From assembly GCA_001839685.1 (NCBI GenBank), contig MLAK01000641.1, positions 55,885-86,531 on the forward strand: DNA of 30,647 bases, in the 5' to 3' direction. The notes under the pieces are model-generated. The model searched no databases. It saw nothing but the letters and a program-made list of their open reading frames with translations, and was not told the origin of the DNA. The number at the start of each line of letters is the position of its first letter. Within the stretch, counting starts at the first letter, position 1. The translations under genes and the position numbers were made by a program. This document shows positions 8,972 through 17,406 of the stretch, one piece after another. This stretch comes from Tritrichomonas foetus (Eukaryota; Parabasalia; Tritrichomonadida; Tritrichomonadidae).

Positions 8972-9154
8972 GGAAAACTAGTAATTTGTATTCACTTTCA
9001 TAATCCACTTGTTCGATATTATTTTTCTACTTCCAATTAATCACAGCATACTCAATAAAGATGAAGAAGAAAAATTTAATCATATTTTTTTTCACACTTT
9101 TTAGTAAAAACAACTTGCTATCAAACAAAAAATATATCAATTTTTTCCCCCTCA

Positions 9155-11656
9155 TTACTTACCTATATATAAATCATCTTGACTAATCAAACATAAGGTC
9201 CTGATGTTTTCTTTTTTAGATTTCTTGGTTTTCTTCGGTTTATCTCCAAAAGTAGCCATATATTGTAAAATTGGGTCATTTTCAACATCAAAATCAGAAA
9301 GCGCGTTTTCACATGAAAATTCAAATTTAAACATTTGAGCTGCAATTTCAATTTTTCCTGGTAAGCGGTTATCGCCAGCTATTGCTTCCATTTGTCGATA
9401 TACTTCGTCAACTTGATCTTCTGGGATGAAATTACCTAATATTTCTTTGCAGTTCTTTTTATTAATTTCACTTTTATCAAATTCACCTTTTTGACAATTA
9501 TTTTCTTCCTCATTCAAATTCACAAATTTTTCTGCAATGTTCTGAATTAAGTGCTGATAGAGTGCAGCAGAAAATACAAGAAATGTTAAATGTGATGTAC
9601 AATAAAGATTTTCAAATGTACTTCCACTTTTTATTGAAAATCCATATTTTCCAAACATTTGATTGATTGTTTGAACACGAAGTTGTCTATCACTTGGAGT
9701 AAAATTATCACATTTTATATATAAATCACACCAAAACAGAAACATATAGAAAGGAAGCTCATTTGTGAAGAATTTTCTGAACATATCAACAGAAATGTCA
9801 TTTTTAGACCATTTATTGATGAATGCCATCAAATCTATGAGTGAAGCAGTCTGCTGACCTTGGAAAATGTCAACTAAGGCGTTTGATGCAGATGTTGGTT
9901 TTGTATCACTTTTCACGAGATCTAAAATGGCTTTGGAAATGACTGATAATGATATTTGATAATCATCAGGGATTTTAACATCTTTTGGAAGTATGAGTAA
10001 ATCATTAAATGTAAATAAGAATTTAACCCATAATGATCTGTTAATTTCAGAATTCTTTGCTTTTTCGAGCTGGGATAGAAATGATTCTCTCAATCTGTTC
10101 TCTTCTTGATTTGAGAATTCAACTTTTTCTTTATACTTTAGATTAATTCTTGTTAGAAGTTGACCAATTGAAGTTTCTAATGTTGAATAAATGAGTTCTG
10201 GTGAAAATTCGATTATTTCGTCTTCGGAATTCTTACTATCTTTGTCTTTATCTGAAGATTCGATCTTCTTACAATTTCTGAACAGTTGAGGATTTTCTGT
10301 TTCGATATCACTTTTAAGATGCTCAAAGAATTTTTTCAGTCGCGTCAAAAATATTGAATAATGCATTTTATTATCAATTTCGAGCGGATTTCTTTCGATT
10401 TTCATTGTGAATTCAATTGGTTCATTATTTTGAATTGCTTTTGATTTAGGTTGTGGTAAAATTAAATCAAGATCAATATTGTTCAAACCTTTTGGCAAAT
10501 TTTCACAAAATGAAGAAAGTTCATCCCATAAAATTTGAGTTTCTTTTGGCACAATTCCAAGAATTGATCCAGTATCAACATCTGTACTTTTTGTTGTATA
10601 TTTTATAAGTTGTCTTTCAGTTTCTGTGATTGTTTTTCGTAAATATTCATTAACTTCTAGTAAATCTTTAATTTCCTTGTTTTTTCTTTCAATCTCATTT
10701 TTTAATGCAAAAACTTCAACATTCAAATTTTTATTCCTTTCTGAATATTTTTCAATATCTCTTTTCAAAGTATTTTCCATATTTTGACTTCCTTTTTGCT
10801 CACTATCAAAATTTTGGCTCTCCTTAAGACTTTGGAGAATTGCGATTTCATCGGTTTGCGTTTCAGTTGGTTTCAAATACGACAAGCTTGATTTTTCAAA
10901 TTTGTTAAACATTTTTCGGCAATTTTCAACAAGTGTTTTTTGAATGAGATGTAAAATTAAAGCAATTGATTTCGATCTTATATTCACTAGTTTTACACAT
11001 TCATTTAAAGCCGAAAACATGATATCGAACTCATTTCGAATATATAAAACATTATCATTATTTCGACAATTATTATAGTTATTTCCACCAAGGTTTTGGG
11101 AATTTTCATTGAGGGCATCTTTTATGATATGCACTAAAAATTTCATTTGGTCTTTTTCTTCAACAGCAACAGTTGGAAGATCATGCTTCAATAAAATATT
11201 TTCTGAGGGACTGTTTCGGTTAGAAATTTGAGATGTTGGGTCAATTCTACTAAATAAATCATTATCTGTTAATTCCAATACATCAACATTTAATAATTCT
11301 TCTTTGTCTAATATTTCGATTAATTTGTCAATTGTTAATTCGTTTATTTCAATAGCTGTATTTGACCTTTTTCTGAAATGCAAATTTCTTGGCGAGTGTG
11401 AAGAATTGAATCTCTGTGTCGACCGGTTTGGAGTATTCAAAGAATTGAGTGATTTCATTGGATTTGCTGAAGAATTTGGATTGATTGAAGGTGTGCTCGG
11501 ATTTTTTTGTGTTGAAACTGACGAGAAAAAATCCATCGAACGAGTTAGTTTTGTTTCGCGTCTGGATAAATTCGGGCGATGTACGGATGTATTTGGGTTC
11601 CCTGGTTCTCCTTTAAAAATGGCTGAACGGGTTGAGGAAAGTGGTATTTGGCTCAT
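9155..11656 (-). CDS. Unknown 833-residue protein with disordered N-terminus and coiled coil
   Basis: I do not recognise the family. Residues 1-100 are Ser/Asn/Thr/Pro-rich and basic, so probably disordered and phosphorylatable. A helical stretch follows at about 165-255. A heptad-like coiled coil lies at about 293-352 (NEIERKNKEIKDLLEVNEYL). The rest, about 365-800, looks like a folded, largely helical region. It contains the hydrophobic run LPFYMFLFWCDLYIKC, which is probably buried rather than a membrane segment. Near the C-terminus is a basic patch, KKTKKSKKE. The reading frame is long and unbroken, which makes it a confident gene. The ATG follows TCATCA by about 20 nt, only a partial initiator match. 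The stop is TAA, directly followed by TGA. Confidence 0.85.
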   Translation of the reverse strand: MSQIPLSSTRSAIFKGEPGNPNTSVHRPNLSRRETKLTRSMDFFSSVSTQKNPSTPSINPNSSANPMKSLNSLNTPNRSTQRFNSSHSPRNLHFRKRSNTAIEINELTIDKLIEILDKEELLNVDVLELTDNDLFSRIDPTSQISNRNSPSENILLKHDLPTVAVEEKDQMKFLVHIIKDALNENSQNLGGNNYNNCRNNDNVLYIRNEFDIMFSALNECVKLVNIRSKSIALILHLIQKTLVENCRKMFNKFEKSSLSYLKPTETQTDEIAILQSLKESQNFDSEQKGSQNMENTLKRDIEKYSERNKNLNVEVFALKNEIERKNKEIKDLLEVNEYLRKTITETERQLIKYTTKSTDVDTGSILGIVPKETQILWDELSSFCENLPKGLNNIDLDLILPQPKSKAIQNNEPIEFTMKIERNPLEIDNKMHYSIFLTRLKKFFEHLKSDIETENPQLFRNCKKIESSDKDKDSKNSEDEIIEFSPELIYSTLETSIGQLLTRINLKYKEKVEFSNQEENRLRESFLSQLEKAKNSEINRSLWVKFLFTFNDLLILPKDVKIPDDYQISLSVISKAILDLVKSDTKPTSASNALVDIFQGQQTASLIDLMAFINKWSKNDISVDMFRKFFTNELPFYMFLFWCDLYIKCDNFTPSDRQLRVQTINQMFGKYGFSIKSGSTFENLYCTSHLTFLVFSAALYQHLIQNIAEKFVNLNEEENNCQKGEFDKSEINKKNCKEILGNFIPEDQVDEVYRQMEAIAGDNRLPGKIEIAAQMFKFEFSCENALSDFDVENDPILQYMATFGDKPKKTKKSKKENIRTLCLISQDDLYIGK

Positions 11657-11854
11657 ATATTTAAGAAATTTTTGATGATTCTATCGTTTCGTTAATAAGA
11701 AGACAATTTTGACTTTTGTGAATAAACAAAAATATTTTGAGAGAAAAATTAAGAAGTCAAGATCTTCATTAAAATCTTCATTCCACAAAAATTGAATGAA
11801 TGATTCATTGAAATCCGATTTAGAATTGATGATAAGTCTTGAATGAAGAGGATA

Positions 11855-12362
11855 CTAATAAGAATGTACATTGCCCATGAACATTGGATTTATATCGTCT
11901 TCATGTACCGATAACATGATAATATCATTTTGTAATGGAAAAAAATGGATTGCTCTCACTTTTTGATCGTATTTTTGGTGACCATTTATGCCATGAATAT
12001 TATCTTGTGAATAATGAAAAGTGCTGCGAAATTTAAGTAAAATTCACAAAAAATAACATTGTTTCAGAATTTATATTAGCCTATTCACAAATATATAAAA
12101 TATTCTGAATTTTTCTTTAATTATTCTCAAAATTTAATGTTCTCAATGGATCGAGATAGATAGTTTTTATTCCATAATTACAGTTTAAACATAAAACTAT
12201 AGAGTATTAGTGAAAGTGATAATTCAGATCAATTGATATACTATTGAATTATTTCATTCAATTTTGAAAATGTAGACGTTATCATTATCTGTTAGAAATG
12301 ATATCTCTAATAATCAACACACAAAATCCAAGCATTTCGGATACTATTCAGAACCCGAATGT
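11855..12362 (-). pseudogene. Decayed coding remnant, perhaps WD40-like
   Basis: On the minus strand, protein-like segments follow one another across frame changes and stops. The first includes SIRNAWILCVDY. Next comes a patch reading ISFLTDNDNVYIFKIE, then YGIKTIYLDPLRTLNFENN. The last is a frame of about 58 codons containing INGHQKYDQKVRAIHFFP and LSVHEDDINPMFMGNVHSY, ending in TAG at 11855-11857. The GH...V.AI.F.P and D..VYIFK patterns recall WD40 blades. Several stops and at least two frame changes mean it cannot encode a full protein. Open frames of 50-60 codons arise by chance in such AT-rich DNA, so the call rests on composition and pattern. Confidence 0.35.
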
Positions 12363-12733
12363 TAATTAAATTTATCTTTAGACAACAAATTTTTTAATTA
12401 ATTCATTTTTGAATTTTATTCAATTTTGAATGATTAAATTTTCACTTCTCTTACAATTTTGAAAATCAACTTTTTCAAATGTTCACAAATCGATTCAAAT
12501 TTTACCAACATTTCTCTATTCACTCCAACGAAAACTAAATTTTCATAATTTCAATATGGTACTTTCCCCATTTATCGTGTCCGACGGTGTTTCTATATTT
12601 TGTGTGTTATTCAATCATTCACAATTATTCTCAAAACCTATTATATAAACCATTCAAAATACACATAGAAATCCGAATCAACAACTTCGATAAATAACTG
12701 AATTCTGAAAACATTCAACAATTTCCCTCATCA

Positions 12734-12738
12734 TCATA
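12734..12738 (+). promoter_or_regulatory. Initiator-like element (TCATA) of the PPP phosphatase
   Basis: A TCATCATCATAAA run precedes the gene. Its last TCA (A at 12736) fits TCA(+1)Y(T/A) and would give a 9-nt leader before the ATG at 12745, typical for trichomonads. Confidence 0.5.
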
Positions 12739-12744
12739 AATTCA

Positions 12745-13887
12745 ATGAAAAACAAGCAGAACGCCGCACATGTTGTTCTTCGAGCTTTTGACCCAATTCT
12801 CCACCTCACCGAAGAGGAATCGCAATTTATCGGAACAAAAATCAAAATTCCTTTGATTGATGCGACAACAGTTATACAATTATGCGAGCAAACCATTGAA
12901 GTATTTCGTTCAATGCATCCAACTCACATCATGTCACTGAATCTCCCAATGTACGTCGTCGGCGACCTCCATGGAAATCTGCATGATTTTATTCGCATAT
13001 GGAGCCGCATTAACAACCAATACGACCAGCAGTATCTTTTCCTCGGTGATTACGTTGACCGCGGCAATTTTTCAATTGAAATCTGTTTAATATTATTTGC
13101 ATTGAAAATTCAATATCCTGAACAAATTTTTATGATTAGAGGAAATCATGAATTCACTTCAGTTAATTCAAAATATGGATTTCTCGATGAGGTTAAAAAA
13201 GTCTATGGTGATGAGACCGTTTATAAAAAAATCAACCAAGTTTTTAACTACATTCCTTTGTCGGCGGTTATTTCTGACACTTTTTTCTGTGTCCATGGTG
13301 GACTTTCTCCATACTTGAATTCACTCAAGGACATCAGAAAAATCCCAATGCCACTTGACTCAATCACTGAAGGACTTGTGGGTGATTTGGTTTGGTCAGA
13401 TCCGACTGAAGCTGTTTCTGAATACGTGTCGAACCCACGCGGAGTTGGTATAGCTTTCGGTGAAAGAATGATAAAACAGTTTTTTAAAAATACCAATTTG
13501 AAAATGATTGTTCGTGCTCATGAAAAAATAAAGAAAGGAATTCGACAAGAAAAAAGAATCATCACCATTTTTTCAACCAGTGGTTACTCAAAGAAAAATT
13601 CCGGAGGTTTTTGTTACTTTAATCCAGAAGGACACATTGACTGTTTCACATTCGACTGTAGAGAAACTCCATCTCGTTTATCGTCTTCATTTTTTACCTT
13701 TTCTTATGAATCACACATTCCAGGTGGATCTGATAACAATGTAAGCCAGTCACACACAGTCAGCGCATTTTTGACACGTTCTGCAACTGCCCAAATTACA
13801 ACAGGCCCAAGAAGAAACAATCGACTCAACACTCCTCGAAGTTATTCAAGAAGAGGACCATCACTCAATACTCCAACACCTCTCTAG
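12745..13887 (+). CDS. PPP-family serine/threonine protein phosphatase (PP1-like)
   Basis: A 380-residue metal-dependent phosphatase that removes phosphate from Ser/Thr. The family signatures are complete: GDLHG (73-77), GDYVDRG (101-107), RGNHE (132-136), HGGLSP (184-189) and RAHE (257-260). These supply the metal ligands Asp74, His76, Asp102, Asn134, His184 and His259. PP1 and PP2A carry an FSAPNYCG-like loop between the last strands; here it reads FSTSGYSKKNSGG. The Cys is missing and the loop is changed, so inhibitor and regulatory-subunit contacts probably differ. The C-terminal 70 residues are Ser/Thr/Arg-rich and probably disordered, unlike the short PP1 tail. G+C in the first 350 bases is noticeably higher than in the surroundings. 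The regulatory partner is unknown. The stop is TAG. Confidence 0.93.
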   Translation: MKNKQNAAHVVLRAFDPILHLTEEESQFIGTKIKIPLIDATTVIQLCEQTIEVFRSMHPTHIMSLNLPMYVVGDLHGNLHDFIRIWSRINNQYDQQYLFLGDYVDRGNFSIEICLILFALKIQYPEQIFMIRGNHEFTSVNSKYGFLDEVKKVYGDETVYKKINQVFNYIPLSAVISDTFFCVHGGLSPYLNSLKDIRKIPMPLDSITEGLVGDLVWSDPTEAVSEYVSNPRGVGIAFGERMIKQFFKNTNLKMIVRAHEKIKKGIRQEKRIITIFSTSGYSKKNSGGFCYFNPEGHIDCFTFDCRETPSRLSSSFFTFSYESHIPGGSDNNVSQSHTVSAFLTRSATAQITTGPRRNNRLNTPRSYSRRGPSLNTPTPL

Positions 13888-14492
13888 ATATCTAATGGAT
13901 CCATTTTCCTTTAATTTTTCAGTCACAGTTGAATCAATCTTTAAGATCTTGCCCAAACATTATCAAATATGAAAAACAAAACTCCACAAAATGATATGAA
14001 TAATATTGACTTTATTTATTTCTTTTTTCATGAAGCTCTTCATTATAAACCGGTACATGAAAAAATGTTAATAAAACCAAGAATTCAACCAAATAATGAT
14101 CAAAACATTTTCACTTCATTGATCCTTTCAATCAGTTTCACGAAAAAAAAGGTGTGAATTTTAAAATAGAAAAGTTCATTGATTCTAACTTGAAAGATCA
14201 AGAATTTTTATTACATGTACTTTGCTTTGTTTCTTTCTGTTTATTTTAGAGAAATTTATATTTTTTGAAGGAATGGTATTAATATTTATTAAACTAAATA
14301 TTAATATTTGGTCTTTCAGAGTCTATGTTTGTTAATTTTATATCTAAAAAATTATCTATAATTTTTTTCATGTTCTATTTCTTTTTGATGGTTAGGTGTA
14401 ACCAAATAATTTTTTATATTGATTTTTTTTTAGTCAACAACATATTTGGTTCTTATCATAAAATCATGTATCTAAAGTAAGTAAATAAATCA
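13888..14492. other. Spacer with a hairpin
   Basis: Nothing beyond the hairpin at 14277-14306 is supported. A 62-codon plus frame at 13969-14157 starts with ATG, but its composition is what AT-rich noncoding DNA gives and it resembles no family. Confidence 0.5.
14277..14306. repeat. AT-rich inverted repeat (12-bp arms, 6-base loop)
   Basis: TATTAATATTTA and TAAATATTAATA pair perfectly around TTAAAC. It lies about 390 bases past the phosphatase stop. It might act in RNA processing or as a cruciform. With no G/C pair, chance is also possible. Confidence 0.45.
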
Positions 14493-14825
14493 TCAGTTGA
14501 ACAGTTTATGTATCAAATCATCAATTTCTTTGTTTGATACCTCATCAAAATAATCTAAGTCTATTCCATTTGAAAAAATAGCATGATATCGATTGGATTC
14601 ATTTTTCAAAGGGGTTTCATCTATAAAAGGTGGAAACATTACAGATTCATTGAGTTTGGCTTCTTCTATGGATGCTATTTTTTTTGATATTTTATAGAGT
14701 TTTGATTTCATTTCTTTTTTCGACTTGAGAAAATTCTGCTCACAGTCAAGTGAAAAAACATATTGATTGGAGTCAACAGTTACTATAATTGATGAAATTC
14801 TGCTTGGAAGCTTCTTCCTTCCCAT
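14493..14825 (-). CDS. Small hypothetical protein (110 residues)
   Basis: I do not recognise it. The frame has an ATG start, a TGA stop and composition unlike the spacers: charged residues are mixed with a basic start (MGRKKLPSR), a predicted helical middle rich in Lys/Glu/Ser (KSKKEMKSKLYKISKKIAS) and an acidic end (DLDYFDEVSNKEIDDLIHKL). There is no signal peptide or membrane segment. A clear initiator motif is missing; TCAATA occurs close to the ATG. At 110 codons it is longer than most chance frames here, but it could be the surviving end of a larger gene. Confidence 0.5.
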   Translation of the reverse strand: MGRKKLPSRISSIIVTVDSNQYVFSLDCEQNFLKSKKEMKSKLYKISKKIASIEEAKLNESVMFPPFIDETPLKNESNRYHAIFSNGIDLDYFDEVSNKEIDDLIHKLFN

Positions 14826-15645
14826 TTAAATATTGAATATTGTTCAGGAATTAATATATATAGAATCATTGAAAAAGTCAAAATTTTATTAAATTTATAT
14901 TAAATTTGAAGAAGCGCCTTCATTTTTCAATTCATAAGAAGTGACATTGAAATTCATTGCTGACTTTCACGAAAAACCTGCAGGTTTTCTTTCATCTATC
15001 ATGTTTATAATCACGTTTACAAGAGATAACTAACAGCACGATTGATTAATCTAATCAATGATTAATCAGCTACAATCAAAATAATATTTTCTGAAAATAG
15101 TTTTTTCATAAGAAAAAAATTATTTAACATTTCAGGACAACAATAATCTAATTTTATGTATTATGTTTAAAATACAAAAGGGTGAATGAAAAATATAGTC
15201 TTTTATTTTTCCATTTTCAAATAATAAAAGAATAAAATACTTATTGAAAGTTGTAATGTCTCTTCGATTTTTTTTTTTTTGGGAAAGTTTTAATAGCGTA
15301 ATATTAATATTAATATTTATACAATAGAGATAATAATTATGAAATGATAAGAATAATTTGAATATCCTTGCCTCACAAAAATCTGTGATATTTAATATAA
15401 CAGTGATGTACAATCATTCAATAGCGATTATCATAAAATTGACTTTATGAACGATTTTTTTCTGTCATCCTGTTCTGAATAAGATGACGATCGAAAATTG
15501 TCAATAATTCACAGAAGGGGAAAAAAAAAAAAATCCAGTTATGAAGCCCTTTCTACTTTTTTGCAAACTCAACGTAACCTTTTGCATAAAAATATAAGAT
15601 AATTATTGATTATCCATTTTCTCTTTTCATTTTTCAATTCGTTGT
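14826..15645. other. Spacer with a small inverted repeat and a broken short frame
   Basis: ATTGATTA and TAATCAAT (15041-15059) form 8-bp arms around ATC, and TGATTAATC recurs just after. On the minus strand, 15587-15431 holds two short protein-like pieces, one starting MQKVTLSLQKSRKG and the other IIDNFRSSSYSEQDD. They lie in different frames on either side of a 13-base homopolymer, so at most this is a remnant. The 93-codon minus frame at 15132-15413 is Ile/Leu/Tyr/Asn-rich and not called. Confidence 0.4.
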
Positions 15646-16713
15646 TTAGCGTATTCTTGCTTTGAGTTTCATTTTTCTGATTTTAATTCGAACATCTTTT
15701 TCAAAAATTAATTTTTCAATCATGGCAAGAACTCGGAGAAGTTCTCGGTCTCCATCATCATCACCAAAAAACGGGTTTATTAGAATTCCATTATCTGGTT
15801 GAGGAGTTATGGCTGCTGGTGAATCATCAATCAGAACAGATCTCTCAATTATGGCGCCATTTTGATTTAAATCTTTGAGGAAGATTCCAGAATCAGGTGA
15901 AAGACAATTTTCTCTTGTGTAGAGATTTTTTATGATTTTTTGAATACCTAATTTTTGGACCATGGCTCGAGCATAATCTTTGGCAGCTGATGTGAAGATA
16001 TAAATATTACATTTTTCATTTAAGACTGAAAGAAAATCATGAAGATAGGGTCTAAGAAATACATAGTAATTAGCAGCTGGTAAAACAAGAGTGAAATCAT
16101 AAAGAAACTCATCTTGACAACCAAAATTTTTTCTACTTCGAGAATTACAATTGGGTTTTGAAATTTCGTTATTTTTATATAATGAAGCATTATTAAATGA
16201 TACATTAATATGAAATGATTCACCATTATGAAATGATTCATTATAATTATTAAGTGATCTATTATGGTTGTTTGTTATGTTATTTAAATTTTGGAAATTT
16301 TCATCAATTGTTATTTCATCAAAAGAATTTTCATGACTGGGAAAAAATGGAGTTGAATTTTGATCGTTTTGAGTGCGAATTGAATGCAAAGCATTTTGGG
16401 CATTCATACTTTTGAAGTTTTGAATAGGTTTTCTTTGAAGATGAAGATTCGATTGAAGTTCTTTTTTGGTTGTTGCAAAAAGTAAAGTTTGATCGAGATC
16501 CAAATAAACGTTCAACTTTGCCGGCTTTCTTACGCATAATTTCTTCGTGAGTTTGGTAATTTGTTTTATCTTCATCATTTGTTGATTATTCTGTGTCTGA
16601 GTATCATCTTGAGAGTCATCATCGTGAAAAAAATCGTTTTCATCTGATAAATAATCATCAGCTGGCGTAGTTAGAGATGGGAGGAATTCAAAACAAGCTG
16701 GAGCTGATGTCAT
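15646..16713 (-). CDS. FCP1/SCP-type HAD phosphatase with Asn-rich insertion
   Basis: A 355-residue member of the FCP1/NIF (small CTD phosphatase) family, which removes phosphate from Ser/Thr, classically in the RNA polymerase II C-terminal domain. Motif I is DLDQTLL (72-78) with nucleophile Asp72 and acid/base Asp74. Motif II Thr/Ser is in IFTSAAKDYA (239-248). Lys280 (FLKDL) and IDDSP (295-299) complete the active site. The catalytic residues are intact. Between motif I and the conserved LRPYLHDFL (220-228) lie about 135 residues, far more than usual. They are Asn/Ser-rich, with near repeats such as SFHNGESFHINVSFNN. The first 50 residues are acidic and Gln-rich. TCATTA lies 18 nt before the ATG. 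The stop is TAA followed by A. The substrate is not evident. Confidence 0.88.
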   Translation of the reverse strand: MTSAPACFEFLPSLTTPADDYLSDENDFFHDDDSQDDTQTQNNQQMMKIKQITKLTKKLCVRKPAKLNVYLDLDQTLLFATTKKELQSNLHLQRKPIQNFKSMNAQNALHSIRTQNDQNSTPFFPSHENSFDEITIDENFQNLNNITNNHNRSLNNYNESFHNGESFHINVSFNNASLYKNNEISKPNCNSRSRKNFGCQDEFLYDFTLVLPAANYYVFLRPYLHDFLSVLNEKCNIYIFTSAAKDYARAMVQKLGIQKIIKNLYTRENCLSPDSGIFLKDLNQNGAIIERSVLIDDSPAAITPQPDNGILINPFFGDDDGDRELLRVLAMIEKLIFEKDVRIKIRKMKLKARIR

Positions 16714-16727
16714 TTTGTCATTGACGA

Positions 16728-16733
16728 TAATGA
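16728..16733 (-). promoter_or_regulatory. Initiator-like element (TCATTA) of the FCP/SCP-type gene
   Basis: On the minus strand TCATTA fits TCA(+1)Y(T/A). Its A (complement of 16731) would give an 18-nt leader, within the usual trichomonad range. Confidence 0.45.
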
Positions 16734-17367
16734 ATAATTATATTCAAAAATATGGATTGTCATTCTATTTCTAGTGAAATTTAACTCTGAATATAAGTTC
16801 ATTTTACCTTGTAATATCTAGCTTTTTGTTATATGTTTATATCAATTTTATCTTTATAATTATTGTTATTATATGAAAATATAGTTGATTAGAGATATAT
16901 AAAATACATAATATTTTTGGAAATCCAAGTTTATTTTCATCAATAATCGCGATACAATATTGAAATTTACTCAAAACTCATATAAATTTGATGGATTTCA
17001 TACTTTGGAGTTGTTTTTGAAATTTTGCTCGTGATGAAACAAGTTTGAGGTGATTCCTATTGAATATGTTTTCAATGTTTTCATTGAAATCATTCATTAA
17101 TCTAATACTAAGATTGACATGAGAGATAAAACGATTTTAGTATCGATTCTCGAGATTTTTTTTTTAAAATTACTATGATTGACAAAATCATATTTGATTT
17201 TGTAAAATGACGTAGTGTGTTTCAGAAGAAAGAACTACCGCTTCCTACAATAAACGAAGAATTCTTTGGAGTCAAAATTGAATCATGCAAAAAAAATTCT
17301 ATTTCTGGTTATTCACTGATGATTCAAAAATATTTCCAACTGAAGATCATCCTATTTATCATCAAAA

Positions 17368-17406
<39 letters not shown>

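Larger units (their letters stand above)
7628..9154. other. Spacer with an inverted-repeat element and a palindrome
   Basis: No gene is supported. A 75-codon minus frame (7646-7873) lies in phase with kinase copy 2 but ends in TGA six codons before its ATG, and has no recognisable content. A 7-bp stem with an 8-base loop (TGAGCCA/TGGCTCA, 7751-7772) lies inside it. Further features are the palindrome at 8565-8587 and the 267-bp inverted-repeat element at 8705-8971, both listed separately. Confidence 0.5.
11657..12744. other. Divergent promoter spacer containing a possible gene relic
   Basis: The flanking genes are transcribed away from each other, so both promoters should lie here. The phosphatase initiator is at its right end. 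The middle (11855-12362) carries a decayed coding-like stretch listed separately. The rest is AT-rich sequence without visible features. Confidence 0.55.

Noticed and set aside
9155..9170. GGTAAGTAATGA at the end of the 833-residue gene as a splice donor
   Set aside because: No trichomonad-type branch and acceptor motif follows, and the frame ends naturally with TAA then TGA.
9710..9780. Hydrophobic run in the 833-residue protein as a membrane segment
   Set aside because: It is short, interrupted by Asp and Lys, and lies in an otherwise soluble helical region. A buried core helix is more likely.
13969..14157. 62-codon plus frame starting MKNKTPQND after the phosphatase
   Set aside because: The first four residues equal the phosphatase start, but the rest is unrelated and AT-driven. 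Frames of this length are expected by chance in the spacers.
15025..15040. ACTAACAGCAC as a trichomonad intron 3' motif
   Set aside because: It does not end in the expected CACAG, no GTATGT donor lies upstream, and no exon frames flank it.
15132..15413. 93-codon minus-strand frame
   Set aside because: It is dominated by Ile/Leu/Asn/Tyr/Lys as expected from noncoding AT-rich DNA, with no motif and runs encoded by homopolymers.
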